From assembly GCA_964407285.1 (NCBI GenBank), contig CAYOVG010000007.1, forward strand, positions 1-54,719: a stretch of DNA of 54,719 nucleotides, in the 5' to 3' direction. Under the pieces are notes generated by a model. It did not search any database. It was not told where the DNA came from and worked only from the letters and a program-made list of their open reading frames with translations. Position 1 is the stretch's first letter; each line of letters begins with the position of its first letter. Position numbers and translations under genes: made by a program. Source of the DNA: CAYOVG01 sp964407285 (GTDB taxonomy: Bacteria > Desulfobacterota > Syntrophobacteria > Syntrophobacterales > Syntrophobacteraceae). This document shows, one piece after another, positions 1 through 8,538 of the stretch.

Positions 1-2
1 GC

Positions 3-452
3 CCTCTCTTCAACAAGGACGTAAACGGGGTAGTGCGCGAGATTGCCGCCAGGGAGCCGGAGGCCCGGTGGGTCGTCTTCGGGACCGACCAGACGCAGAA
101 GTTCTTCGTGGCGACTGGCGTCAGGGTCCTCAATGCCGTCAAGTACATACCCGACTTCGAAACCCTGAAAGCGCTCGACCCTGACGGCAAACACAGGGAC
201 ATCTACAATCGGTACGCCCACATTCTGTTCGAACCCGGAGCCGGCGATTCCGTCGAGTTCAAGCTCCTCACCGCGGACAGCTACACGGTCGGGATCGACC
301 CCTGCTCCGCCCGCCTGAAGTCCCTCGGCGTCAGGTACGTTGTGCTGCCGGACAAGCCCGGCTACTTCGACATGGAGAAGGGAAAGCGAAACGGCCTTCG
401 CCCCGTGACCGATCGCCCGGTCAACGGGCTGTGGGTGTGCAGGCTGGAATGA
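3..452 (+). CDS. C-terminal end of an unidentified (probably membrane) protein, 5' truncated by the window
   Basis: The reading frame is open from the left edge and ends in TGA at 452, so only the last 150 or so residues are visible. No transmembrane helix is seen in this part. It looks like a globular, alpha/beta tail with the segment GVRYVVLPDKPGYFD near the end, resembling the periplasmic tails of large polytopic YfhO-like or PMT-like membrane proteins that lie in polysaccharide loci. That resemblance is an impression, not a family assignment. It is convergent with the flippase-like gene at 581-1609, with about 130 bases between the stops and no clear terminator hairpin. Codon use is GC-rich, unlike the AT-richer genes to its right. 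Confidence 0.7.
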   Translation, partial: PLFNKDVNGVVREIAAREPEARWVVFGTDQTQKFFVATGVRVLNAVKYIPDFETLKALDPDGKHRDIYNRYAHILFEPGAGDSVEFKLLTADSYTVGIDPCSARLKSLGVRYVVLPDKPGYFDMEKGKRNGLRPVTDRPVNGLWVCRLE

Positions 453-580
453 GGCGGGAAGGGTGTGAAGGTGCTGAAGAAGACGCTCGAGAAATTAGCG
501 CCTGGGGAAACGAAGCTGCGGGAATAGACGGGAGGACGTTGCCGGGCTTGAGTCACAACAACATTGGCATCCGGACGGGA

Positions 581-1609
581 TTATCCGCGCCCGGCCACTG
601 GAGAGGAACTCGGCGAAGATGCGGAAACACCAGCCGCATCCACCCTGAGACGCTTGAAGGACATGCCGAAACGCGAGAGTCCTATCACGCCCAGGATGCA
701 GGTAGTGAGGTAGGACGACATATGGCTTACAAGAACTATTGCCAGTGCGGTGCTATGATCGTACTTGCCGTGGAACGGCAGAACGAGAGCCTGCTGCCCC
801 GCCCACTGTATGACCCCAATAAATCCGGGAGATGAAGGCACTGCTATTGCTAGGCATATCGCTACTAACATGAATGAGGCTTCCGCAAGAGTGCCGTCCG
901 GTTGAAAGGCACGGATGATTGCCCAGTTTGCAGCTATAGTAAAAACCCAGATCCCCAAGGAGCAGCAAAAGGCTGGCAGCATTGCACCGGACCTGAATAA
1001 CAAGGAAATTCCTTCTATATTTTGCCGCCATAGCGTCAGTATCTTCTCTTCGTGCAATACCGGCAAGAATCTGCAGACAGACCTCAGCACGTTCTCGCCC
1101 CGCTCACCCAACCGCATCAGGATAACGAGGCAAATTACGACTGTAAGTACCAGTACTCCGAAGATCATCCCGGCGCTTCTCATGCGAGCCGGAATCTCCA
1201 TGAGAGGTAGCAATGCGACCAGAGCGAGGAGAATCATGCACATATCAAGCAACCTCTCCAATGCGGCGGCGCCAGCTACTTGAATCAAGGGAATATCTCG
1301 TCTTTTTGACATAGCGACGACTCGTGCAGCATCTCCCATGCGCAGAGGCAAAATATTCGTGAAGAGGAAGCCGATCATCTCAGCCCAGAAGGAATCACTT
1401 AAACCGGCCCTTCTGCTCAGGAGGGTCTGCCAGACTTTCGCTCTGGCAAACAACGATATCATCAGCAGCACTAAGGCCAGAATAATCCAGGGAATACGCG
1501 CGCCAACGAGGGCGGAAAGAAGTTCCTTGAAAGGAACATTTCGTACGGCCAACCAAAGGCAAGTAAAGCTTACCGCAAAACCAGAGATCATTAAAAAATA
1601 TCGCTTCAT
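581..1609 (-). CDS. Lysylphosphatidylglycerol synthase TM-region / UPF0104 family membrane protein
   Basis: About 342 residues with some eight hydrophobic segments spread over the whole length, a family-typical size for the stand-alone transmembrane (flippase) domain found in MprF and in AglD-like proteins. Visible family signatures are FTNILPLRMGDAARV (about residues 85-100), ALERLLDM, and a glycine/proline-rich PSSPGFIGVIQW near residue 260. The family is linked to lipid or lipid-linked sugar movement in the inner membrane; the substrate here is unknown. I chose the ATG at 1609 over the in-frame TTG six bases upstream; neither has a good Shine-Dalgarno. It is the last gene of the leftward polysaccharide cluster, 40 bases after the Nudix gene, so a role with a lipid-linked glycan intermediate is plausible. 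Confidence 0.85.
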   Translation of the reverse strand: MKRYFLMISGFAVSFTCLWLAVRNVPFKELLSALVGARIPWIILALVLLMISLFARAKVWQTLLSRRAGLSDSFWAEMIGFLFTNILPLRMGDAARVVAMSKRRDIPLIQVAGAAALERLLDMCMILLALVALLPLMEIPARMRSAGMIFGVLVLTVVICLVILMRLGERGENVLRSVCRFLPVLHEEKILTLWRQNIEGISLLFRSGAMLPAFCCSLGIWVFTIAANWAIIRAFQPDGTLAEASFMLVAICLAIAVPSSPGFIGVIQWAGQQALVLPFHGKYDHSTALAIVLVSHMSSYLTTCILGVIGLSRFGMSFKRLRVDAAGVSASSPSSSPVAGRG

Positions 1610-1648
1610 ATTCAATTAAACCGTGAATTCTGATCAGAGGAACAAAGC

Positions 1649-2239
1649 TTACTTTTTTCCTTCGATGTTTAGCCTGCCATCGTATGATTCAAACATTGCT
1701 CCAACCGGCGGAAGGATTGAAGCGGGGATTCTATTCTTAAGGATGGCCAAGAATAAAACCACGATGTTAAGAGCATGATCGAACTCGCCATTTTGAAGTT
1801 TGCAGATTAATTCATCAACATGAAGTTCTACTAACCTAATGCCGTCCTCAACAGCGGAGGTTGTCGACTTCAGGGCCAGGGGGACGAAGTAGCACCAGAG
1901 ACGGTTGGCTAACCTACCCGTATCCGGTGAAAGGCAGGCAATGCACTCGATGTCCTGAGCTTCGTACCCCGTCTCCTCAACCAATTCCCGAACGGCTGCA
2001 CCCTCTGGAGTTTCGCCTTCATCCACATGGCCACTGGGAAATTCCAATGTAAAGCGACCAACCGCAGGCCTGTATTGAGTTACCATCAGCAGCTTACGAT
2101 CGGGTGTGAGGGCAAGTACACTGACATAGTCCGATAGCTCAAGGCAATAGTAAGGTAAATCCTGCCCAGCAACCTTGCGTGCTACGAGGTCAAACCAATT
2201 GGTTGAAAAAACCTTTTCACTTGAGATGATCTTAGACAT
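1649..2239 (-). CDS. Nudix hydrolase (ADP-ribose / nucleoside diphosphate-sugar pyrophosphatase type)
   Basis: A 196-residue protein with a complete Nudix box at residues 70-92: G70, E76, R84-E85, E88-E89 and G91 fit GX5EX7REUXEEXGU. The upstream segment with VTQYRPAVG and the FPSGHVDEG stretch resemble the ADP-ribose and GDP-mannose pyrophosphatase branch (NudF/NudK). Such enzymes hydrolyse NDP-sugars to sugar-1-phosphate and NMP using Mg2+. The ATG at 2239 is preferred because the upstream in-frame start is only a TTG. It sits between the C-methyltransferase and the flippase-like gene in the same orientation; a role in controlling nucleotide-sugar levels is inferred. A 230-base spacer separates it from the methyltransferase gene, so it may have its own promoter. 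Confidence 0.88.
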   Translation of the reverse strand: MSKIISSEKVFSTNWFDLVARKVAGQDLPYYCLELSDYVSVLALTPDRKLLMVTQYRPAVGRFTLEFPSGHVDEGETPEGAAVRELVEETGYEAQDIECIACLSPDTGRLANRLWCYFVPLALKSTTSAVEDGIRLVELHVDELICKLQNGEFDHALNIVVLFLAILKNRIPASILPPVGAMFESYDGRLNIEGKK

Positions 2240-2468
2240 CCGACACCCGAAAAAGCAGACCCTAACCAATAGGCGTTTATGCGAGGCCGACAGACCTCGG
2301 CTTCACCCATTCCCGCGTGCATTCGCACATACGTCGAGTTAGCGAAACCGCCCTTGGCATGAGTTTTGATTATGGGGATCCAAAAAAAAAACCACTTTTT
2401 CACTGCGTAGCGGTTTAGTTCAACTCTGTACGGTCACCGTCTTCCGGGGCAACCTGCCCCAAGTCTTG

Positions 2469-3746
2469 TTACATTGATACTTTAACTATCTTCGGCTCCG
2501 GCAACGGTACAATGTAATCTCCTCTATATCCCCTTTCATGGAGTTTTGGAATCAACTCATCAGCAATGTGCCAAGATAACAGCAAGGCAAATTCAGGTTG
2601 ATCCTCGAAAAGTTTGATCTCATCAACAACAGGAATCAGCGTACCAGGCATGTACTTGCCTATCTTATAAGACTCTTTTACTTCCAATACATAGTCCAGT
2701 ATACCATCATCAAGTCCCGTATAATTGACTAATGTACTCGCACGCGAAGGAGCGCCGATACCATAAAGATGTTGGCCTTTGCTCTTAATATCTGCGATAA
2801 GCGTGTAAAGATCAACCTTCGATTGCACCACACGTCTCTTAAACTCCGCCAACGTTTTCGCATCGAGACCTGCAACGGATTCTTCCTTAAGAATGGCGGC
2901 AACAGATGATTGGGGCCTATATACTCCTTTCCTGGCGGCATATACACGGATAGATCCCCCATGAGTGGGAATACGCTTGGCATGGATAACCTCAAGTCCG
3001 TGCATATCTAAAAGGTAAGATAGACTGCTAAGAGAATAATATCGAAGATGCTCATGATAGATGGTATCATACTGAAGTGTTTCGACTAGACTTACAAAAT
3101 AATGCGACTCAGATATGAAAACTCCATCATCCTTGAGCAATACCATAATACCGTCGACTATGCTATGTATATTCTCTATATGGGCAAACACATTCGTGGC
3201 AGTGATGACCTTTGCAGGCCCCTGCTCTACTTTTACTTTCTCTGCGGTGGGTGAGTCAAAGAAGCTGATGACCGTCGGGATGCCCCTCTCATTGGCCAAA
3301 TTACCCATTTGAGTCGGCTCAATACCAAGAACCCGATGATCATTATTCTTGAAATTACTCAAGAGCGTCCCGTCATTGGATCCAATATCGATGATGAGAT
3401 CCTCCATCTCCAGGGACACAATTGTCTTACACTCTTGATAGAGTTCAGAGAAATTTTCACGTAGTATTCTGGTTGTGCCGCTTGTATACGGATATTCTGG
3501 AGGAAACAAAACCTCTTTATCCACTATCAGACCGAGTTGAACAAGCTGACAACGAGGGCAATACATCAACTCTGCGGGATATGCTGGCTGCTCCTTCAGA
3601 GATTCTCCAACAGGCCGCATCTGATTTACGGGTGGTAGATAACCCAGGAAAAGGATTGACTGTAGGTCCGGATTCTCGCAAACTTGACATCTATTAACGA
3701 CTATGCTCGACCCTGTTCCCGCCGCGAGTTTCATAATATTAGCCAT
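2469..3746 (-). CDS. NDP-hexose C-methyltransferase-like SAM-dependent enzyme
   Basis: 425 residues with the three-part layout of the TylCIII-like sugar C-methyltransferases. An N-terminal zinc-binding domain has C20, C23, C63 and C66. A Rossmann methyltransferase core has motif I IDIGSNDGTLL at residues 118-129. A C-terminal domain contains YGIGAPSRASTLV. Relatives transfer a methyl group from SAM to a carbon of a dTDP- or GDP-keto-sugar, giving branched sugars such as mycarose-type residues. The start has a clear GAGGAG about 9 bases upstream. It lies directly downstream of the SDR epimerase (38-base gap), in the AT-rich part of the cluster. Making a branched deoxysugar for the surface glycan is the likely job; the substrate cannot be read from sequence. 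Confidence 0.9.
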   Translation of the reverse strand: MANIMKLAAGTGSSIVVNRCQVCENPDLQSILFLGYLPPVNQMRPVGESLKEQPAYPAELMYCPRCQLVQLGLIVDKEVLFPPEYPYTSGTTRILRENFSELYQECKTIVSLEMEDLIIDIGSNDGTLLSNFKNNDHRVLGIEPTQMGNLANERGIPTVISFFDSPTAEKVKVEQGPAKVITATNVFAHIENIHSIVDGIMVLLKDDGVFISESHYFVSLVETLQYDTIYHEHLRYYSLSSLSYLLDMHGLEVIHAKRIPTHGGSIRVYAARKGVYRPQSSVAAILKEESVAGLDAKTLAEFKRRVVQSKVDLYTLIADIKSKGQHLYGIGAPSRASTLVNYTGLDDGILDYVLEVKESYKIGKYMPGTLIPVVDEIKLFEDQPEFALLLSWHIADELIPKLHERGYRGDYIVPLPEPKIVKVSM

Positions 3747-3785
3747 ATTACTTGCTCCTCTTCATGTGCATATCTACTTGGAAAG

Positions 3786-4748
3786 TCAACGTTCGTTCTC
3801 GATGTACCATTCGGCAGTACGCTCAAGCCCCTCTTTGAGAGAGACTACAGGTTTGAACCCCAATGCAATAAGCTTAGATGTGTCGGGACATCGCCTGAGA
3901 GTGCCTCCCTTTGCGGGTTCACCTGGGATCGTCTCAACCTGCCGCTCGAAGTATTTTCCTACCATGCGAACAAGATCGGCTATAGTGATCTCATCCATCG
4001 TTCCAATGTTGTAAATTCCCAGATTCTCTCCGCGCTCCATAACAACCATCAATCCTTCGATGAAATCGTCAATGAATATAAAAGAGCGGGTCTGCTCCCC
4101 TGTACCCTGGATCGGAAATCGCACGGGACCACGGGATTTTTCGACAAGATCCTGCATGCGTTTGATAAATTGAGGGATAACGTGTTCCCACCCCATATCG
4201 GGTCCATACACATTATGAGGTCGGAAGATGAGTGTTCTCTTGAAATACTTCCTCCCGTAATTTATGCTCATAATCTCGCTGATAATCTTGCCTGCCGCAT
4301 ATGAATATCTTGGATTCAAGGGGTCGGGAATCATCATCGGTACTGATTCGGTAGTGGGAATCACCACAGGCGTTTGGTAAACTTCAGAACTGGAGGCCAC
4401 GATGAGTTCCGGTACAGTTCCATTCAAACAGGCATCCAGTACATTTACCATTCCTTTTACACCGACGTCGAGTACAAGTTCCGGTTTCGTATAGAAGAAC
4501 TCGGTACCATTCACGAAGGCGAGATGCCACACACAATCCACCCCCATTACTGCATTCTCCACTACCTTGGCATCTCTTATATCCCCTTCTATCAATGAGA
4601 ACTTCCCCTCTACATCCGCCAGTCTCCTTGTCGCTCCTCTGGATTGATTATCCAGAACGCGAACGCTGTGTCCTTCTTTAATCAGTCGACGTACGAGAGC
4701 AGCGCCTATAAATCCTGTACCTCCGGTAACCAGATGCTTTCTGCCCAC
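3786..4748 (-). CDS. NAD-dependent epimerase/dehydratase (extended SDR, GalE/RmlB type)
   Basis: 320 residues, usual for extended SDR sugar-nucleotide enzymes. The N-terminal GGTGFIG (residues 9-15) is the NAD-binding glycine motif. The catalytic set is visible as S119-S121 in ASSSEVY and Y150-xxx-K154 in YSYAAGK. RPHNVYGPDMGWEHV is the typical substrate loop. It probably epimerises or dehydrates an NDP-sugar feeding the following C-methyltransferase. The start codon is GTG at 4748, six bases after the stop of the glycosyltransferase gene, with AAAGGAG overlapping the end of that gene, so translation is probably coupled. The exact reaction (4-epimerase, 4,6-dehydratase or 4-reductase) cannot be decided from sequence alone. 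Confidence 0.9.
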   Translation of the reverse strand: MGRKHLVTGGTGFIGAALVRRLIKEGHSVRVLDNQSRGATRRLADVEGKFSLIEGDIRDAKVVENAVMGVDCVWHLAFVNGTEFFYTKPELVLDVGVKGMVNVLDACLNGTVPELIVASSSEVYQTPVVIPTTESVPMMIPDPLNPRYSYAAGKIISEIMSINYGRKYFKRTLIFRPHNVYGPDMGWEHVIPQFIKRMQDLVEKSRGPVRFPIQGTGEQTRSFIFIDDFIEGLMVVMERGENLGIYNIGTMDEITIADLVRMVGKYFERQVETIPGEPAKGGTLRRCPDTSKLIALGFKPVVSLKEGLERTAEWYIENER

Positions 4749-4753
4749 CTTCG

Positions 4754-5572
4754 TTAGTTCTCCTTTAAGGGTAGGAATTTAGGTACTCGAACAAGTATCT
4801 GTTGCTTTTCGTTTATGTAAGGTTTGGGTAACCGAACCATCCCCCATATGAACCACTTCAGGTATTCCCTAATCCAGGGCAATGCCTTGAATGTGGATTT
4901 ACCTCCGTAAAGCCTGTCAATGGATATAATCGGAACCTCTCCAAGTTTTAGACCGGCTAGTTGGGCCTTTATGGACATTTCAAATGCTACGGCCCACCCT
5001 ATTGGACTGGCTTCAAGCTTGAGAGCATTGAATATCTCCCGGCGAAACATCTTAATACCGGTGGTAGCGTCAGTAAGCTCCATTCCAGATAATCTATGGA
5101 AGAGATTGTTGGCAAACCGGGACAGGCATCCTCCTATGAACGATCCCCCCAATCGCCGACCACCATGCGCGTATCTCGTACAGCTTACAAAATCACATCC
5201 GGCCTCCATCAATCGAAGCATCTCATCCACAGCCAGTACAGGTCCGACCTCATCGGCTGCAAAGATCAAAACATACTCGCCCGAAGCCATTTCGACACCG
5301 AACCGAATGGCATTAATGATTCCTCTGCCATATCTATTGTGGACAGCTGTTACTCTGGTGTATTCGCATTGCATCGATTGAACAATGCTTCTGCTGTCAT
5401 CGTCAGGGTCGTCGTGAACCACGAGTACTTCGTGTGGAACTTCCAATGTGGCTTTCAGCATTTTAAGCATGATCTTGAGATTGATTCCATCATTGCGTAC
5501 CGGAAGCATCACCGTCAGTACTATAGGAGAACAAGCTTCGTTAGCATTAATCATATTTGCATTCCAATTCAT
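4754..5572 (-). CDS. Glycosyltransferase family 2 (dolichol-phosphate mannosyltransferase-like)
   Basis: 272 residues with a GT-A fold signature: MLPVRNDGINLKIML near residues 22-36 and an acidic run VVHDDPDDDS at 51-60 that would bind the nucleotide and metal. GYEYVLIF-type core residues follow as GEYVLIFAADEV, then TDATTGIKMFRREIF typical of DPM1-like and GtrB-like enzymes. No C-terminal transmembrane pair is seen, so it is likely a soluble or peripheral transferase. It would move a sugar onto a polyprenyl-phosphate or a growing glycan at the cytoplasmic membrane face. The gene sits between the DegT aminotransferase and the SDR epimerase in one tight leftward run. Two in-frame ATGs (5572 and 5554) are possible; neither has a strong ribosome-binding site. 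Confidence 0.9.
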   Translation of the reverse strand: MNWNANMINANEACSPIVLTVMLPVRNDGINLKIMLKMLKATLEVPHEVLVVHDDPDDDSRSIVQSMQCEYTRVTAVHNRYGRGIINAIRFGVEMASGEYVLIFAADEVGPVLAVDEMLRLMEAGCDFVSCTRYAHGGRRLGGSFIGGCLSRFANNLFHRLSGMELTDATTGIKMFRREIFNALKLEASPIGWAVAFEMSIKAQLAGLKLGEVPIISIDRLYGGKSTFKALPWIREYLKWFIWGMVRLPKPYINEKQQILVRVPKFLPLKEN

Positions 5573-5612
5573 TAGGATAGCGTGACCGAAAATACACTTG
5601 ATTCGTCATATC

Positions 5613-6707
5613 TCATTTGAAGAATCTTTTAATTCTATCACAAACGGCAAGAACATCCTCATGGCTCATGGTAAAATTTGATGGAAGCCAAAAAGCTTTG
5701 GCAGCCAGTCTCACGCTGTTGACAAATTTATTATCGGGTAGCCGGTAGGGCGCTTGAGTGTGAATTGGAAACCAAAATGGCCTACAATGCATGTTATGTG
5801 CAAGAAGGTATTGAATAAGCTCATCTCGCCTTTCCGCTATCGCATCTATCCACTGAGGCGACTCGCCAGCATCTATATTAAAACCAAGCAAGCTTATTCC
5901 ACTAATGTCCTCCAGACATTCTCGATACCATTTGTAGATTTGCTTCATCTTTTCCACCCTTGATTCGAGGTATGAGAGCTGGGCAATTCCAACAGCGGAC
6001 TGCAAATTAGTTAACTTTAAATTATATCCAACGCTGACATGTACATCGTTACCACCCGTACCCCTCACAGGTCTCCCCTGATCCTTAATCTCAAGCAGGC
6101 GAGCATGCAGAGCGTCATCGTTCGTAAGGACAGCACCCCCTTGACCGGTGGTGATGGTTTTGTTTGGCGAAAAAGAAAGGCATCCAGCCTTCCCGTAAGT
6201 ACCTAAGCACCTTCCGTCGACTTTTGATAACAGAGCTTCCGCAGCATCCTCGACAACATGGATATTGTGAGTCATGGCTATCGCGGATATCTCTGGAATA
6301 TTAGCGGAACGTCCACTGACATGTACGGGAATGACAGCCTTTGTTCGTGAGGTTATCGCAGCCTCGAAGGTTGAGGGAGCCATATTCAATGAAGCCTCCT
6401 CAACATCCACGATGACCGGTTTGGCCCCTGCCCAGGTTACCGCATTGGCTGTGGCGATAAATGTAATATCAGGCACGATGACTTCATCGCCATGCCCGAT
6501 TCCCAATGCTGCAAGAGCTGCAAACAAGGCAGTTGTGCCGCTGGTAACCCCTAGAACATGCTTAATTTTCAATAGTTCCGCGAGCCTTCTCTCAAATCTT
6601 TCTGTAACATCACCGTCATTGAGATAATTGCTGTCCAGAACCTCCTTGATAAGCAGCAACTCGCTCGTACCCACCTGTGGCTGCCACCACGAAATAGATT
6701 TACTCAC
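5613..6707 (-). CDS. DegT/DnrJ/EryC1/StrS family PLP-dependent sugar aminotransferase
   Basis: 364 residues, the normal length for this family. The PLP Schiff-base lysine is K183 in SFSPNKTITTGQGG. The cofactor phosphate loop is SGTTAL at 56-61 and the ring-stacking/aspartate region is VVEDAAEAL with D154. These enzymes transfer an amino group from glutamate to a keto-sugar nucleotide. Start is GTG at 6707 with an excellent GGAGGTC just upstream; it overlaps the end of the acyltransferase gene by 8 bases, so the two are co-translated. With the neighbouring acyltransferase this pair would make an N-acylated amino-deoxysugar, as in the WlbD/WlbE or PglD/PglE partnerships. Which keto-sugar it uses is not visible. 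Confidence 0.93.
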   Translation of the reverse strand: MSKSISWWQPQVGTSELLLIKEVLDSNYLNDGDVTERFERRLAELLKIKHVLGVTSGTTALFAALAALGIGHGDEVIVPDITFIATANAVTWAGAKPVIVDVEEASLNMAPSTFEAAITSRTKAVIPVHVSGRSANIPEISAIAMTHNIHVVEDAAEALLSKVDGRCLGTYGKAGCLSFSPNKTITTGQGGAVLTNDDALHARLLEIKDQGRPVRGTGGNDVHVSVGYNLKLTNLQSAVGIAQLSYLESRVEKMKQIYKWYRECLEDISGISLLGFNIDAGESPQWIDAIAERRDELIQYLLAHNMHCRPFWFPIHTQAPYRLPDNKFVNSVRLAAKAFWLPSNFTMSHEDVLAVCDRIKRFFK

Positions 6708-7251
6708 TTTCTGACCTCCAGGACTTTTCGTTTAGAACCATACAGAGTCTCTCAGCCTGTGGAAGCACATTCTCTTTATTTCGAGGTTTGATAAACCGAA
6801 TGGGAATGCCTGCGTAAACCGCCCAAGGTTTAAATTTAAACCTCGGAGGCACAAAACTCAGAGCCCCGATTGCTACCCCTTCTGGGATAACGTTATCCGG
6901 CATAATTACAGTATTGGACCCGACTGCGGTGTAGTTTCCGATGCTGACATCCCCAACAATCAGAGAGGACTTGATGCTTTCGACACCAACAGGGAGTATA
7001 GTTACAATATCATTAACAAAATCATCGCTCACGCACCAGACCTTTACCCCCGAGGACAGGCTACTAAAATCGCCTAGCACGAACTGATTCATGATGCCAC
7101 CGGCAATGCTGCAACCATTGGCGATATGAGAGCACCTACCCACAGTGACTTTTGTGGAGAAGTAACAGAAATCATCTACTATTGAGTAGTCACCGACCTT
7201 AAAGAATGAAGGGTGGCGAATCCTGGTGTGCGGCGAAATTATTGGTTCCAT
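6700..7251 (-). CDS. Left-handed beta-helix (hexapeptide) acyltransferase
   Basis: 183 residues from the ATG at 7251, which has AGAGAG upstream. A longer in-frame start at 7314 would overlap the dehydrogenase gene and adds no conserved sequence. Repeating hexapeptides such as VGDYSI, VGRCSH, IANGCS and VGDVSI, then IGNYTAVGSN, show the left-handed parallel beta-helix of the LbH/transferase family. Members use acetyl- or acyl-CoA to O- or N-acylate sugars. Its overlap with the DegT aminotransferase suggests N-acylation of the amino sugar that the aminotransferase forms. The C-terminal AIGALSFVPPRFKFKPWAVYAG loop is a common cap in sugar acetyltransferases. Confidence 0.88.
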   Translation of the reverse strand: MEPIISPHTRIRHPSFFKVGDYSIVDDFCYFSTKVTVGRCSHIANGCSIAGGIMNQFVLGDFSSLSSGVKVWCVSDDFVNDIVTILPVGVESIKSSLIVGDVSIGNYTAVGSNTVIMPDNVIPEGVAIGALSFVPPRFKFKPWAVYAGIPIRFIKPRNKENVLPQAERLCMVLNEKSWRSESE

Positions 7252-7292
7252 GTTTTCTCTCTCATGTAGCCGGGAGGTCGTCAAGGTCATAA

Positions 7293-8468
7293 TCAATATT
7301 CCCAGAAGTTCCATATGTCAATGACATTCTTTTGTGGAATATACAATTCTTTGTAGGCACGATGGGGGGTACATAAAACCAGAATATCGCTTCGTTCAAC
7401 GACCTCCTCCAGTGGCAATATATCGGGGTCACCCTTTACTATAGGGTCTGTAGTAAGAACGGCCTTCGCCTGATACATTAGCAATTTCTTGAGCTTATAA
7501 CTCAGTGAGCACCTAGGATCATCACTATCGGCCTTGAATGCCATACCGAGCAATCCTACGGTTTTATCCTCCAGAGATCCACATTTTTTCATATTGTCGA
7601 CTATGAATGAAGGTAGTCCCTCATTGACCAGCATCGCGGAATAGCCGATGCTAAACTGATTCTTATAGAATGCCGCTAGTTGCATTGTGTCCTTAAAAAG
7701 GCAGGGACCGGCAGCGAATCCCGCTTTTGGTATTGTCTCAGCACGCGGATAATCACGTGTTAATCCCTCAAGTATCCGATAGTAATCGAGACCGGCAGAT
7801 GCCGCCATCATATAAAACTGATTTGCAACTGCAAAATGTACATATCTATATGCATTACTGAAGAGTTTGGCAAACTCGGCCTCCATGGGCTTGAGGCGTA
7901 CAATAGAACTGGCGATACTGCTGAATAGATGAGCAGCGGCATCTTCTGCTTCCGGAGTGATACCGGAAACTATCTGAGGAAGTACCTGCATCTCTTTTAT
8001 AGCCTGTCCTTGCACGATACGTTCAGGGCAAAAAGCGACTTTAGTATATCTTCCTCTGGATTTTAGATACTTGCTGACATACTCCGTAACACCAGGATAG
8101 ACGGTCGATCTCAAAATCAGCAGGTGGTCATCGGATAAAACCGGCAATAGCTCATCAATGCAATTATTTATAACCCTCAGGGTCGGATGTAAGAACTCAT
8201 CAACCGGAGTACCTATGGTAACGATTATATTCGGGGTGTCCACAGCATCCATGGGGTCCGACGTGAATTCCAGCATCCCTCCGGCAAGAGCCTCCTGCAA
8301 AAGTGGCTCCGCGCCCTCTTCCATAAAAGGCATTACGCCATGCCGAATTGTCTCTAAGGCCTTTTCATTGATATCGCAAACTAAAACCTTCTTTCCCCTT
8401 ATCGCAAAGACGATTGATAGAGGCAACCCAACGTGTCCAGCTCCTCCGATTATGCAAATATCCGGCAA
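7293..8468 (-). CDS. Nucleotide-sugar dehydrogenase (UDP-glucose/GDP-mannose dehydrogenase family, WecC-like)
   Basis: 391 residues. The N-terminal NAD-binding domain has CIIGGAGHVGLPL (residues 4-16). The central domain carries AKLFSNAYRY with K201 and N205, and the catalytic cysteine is C256 in GPCLFKD. The C-terminal domain has GLLGMAFKADSDDPRCS. This enzyme class performs the two-step NAD-dependent oxidation of the C6 alcohol of a UDP- or GDP-sugar to a uronate. The start is TTG at 8468, with AAGGAG six bases upstream, which I judge correct because residue 3 onwards already matches the Rossmann strand. It is the second such dehydrogenase in the window and differs clearly from that at 16662-18038, so the glycan may contain two uronic acids. 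Confidence 0.92.
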   Translation of the reverse strand: MPDICIIGGAGHVGLPLSIVFAIRGKKVLVCDINEKALETIRHGVMPFMEEGAEPLLQEALAGGMLEFTSDPMDAVDTPNIIVTIGTPVDEFLHPTLRVINNCIDELLPVLSDDHLLILRSTVYPGVTEYVSKYLKSRGRYTKVAFCPERIVQGQAIKEMQVLPQIVSGITPEAEDAAAHLFSSIASSIVRLKPMEAEFAKLFSNAYRYVHFAVANQFYMMAASAGLDYYRILEGLTRDYPRAETIPKAGFAAGPCLFKDTMQLAAFYKNQFSIGYSAMLVNEGLPSFIVDNMKKCGSLEDKTVGLLGMAFKADSDDPRCSLSYKLKKLLMYQAKAVLTTDPIVKGDPDILPLEEVVERSDILVLCTPHRAYKELYIPQKNVIDIWNFWEY

Positions 8469-8538
8469 CTTGAACTCCTTTATTAAATAATAAATTTTGT
8501 TATTCTTTTACGAAGGAATTACTATTTCAATAATGATG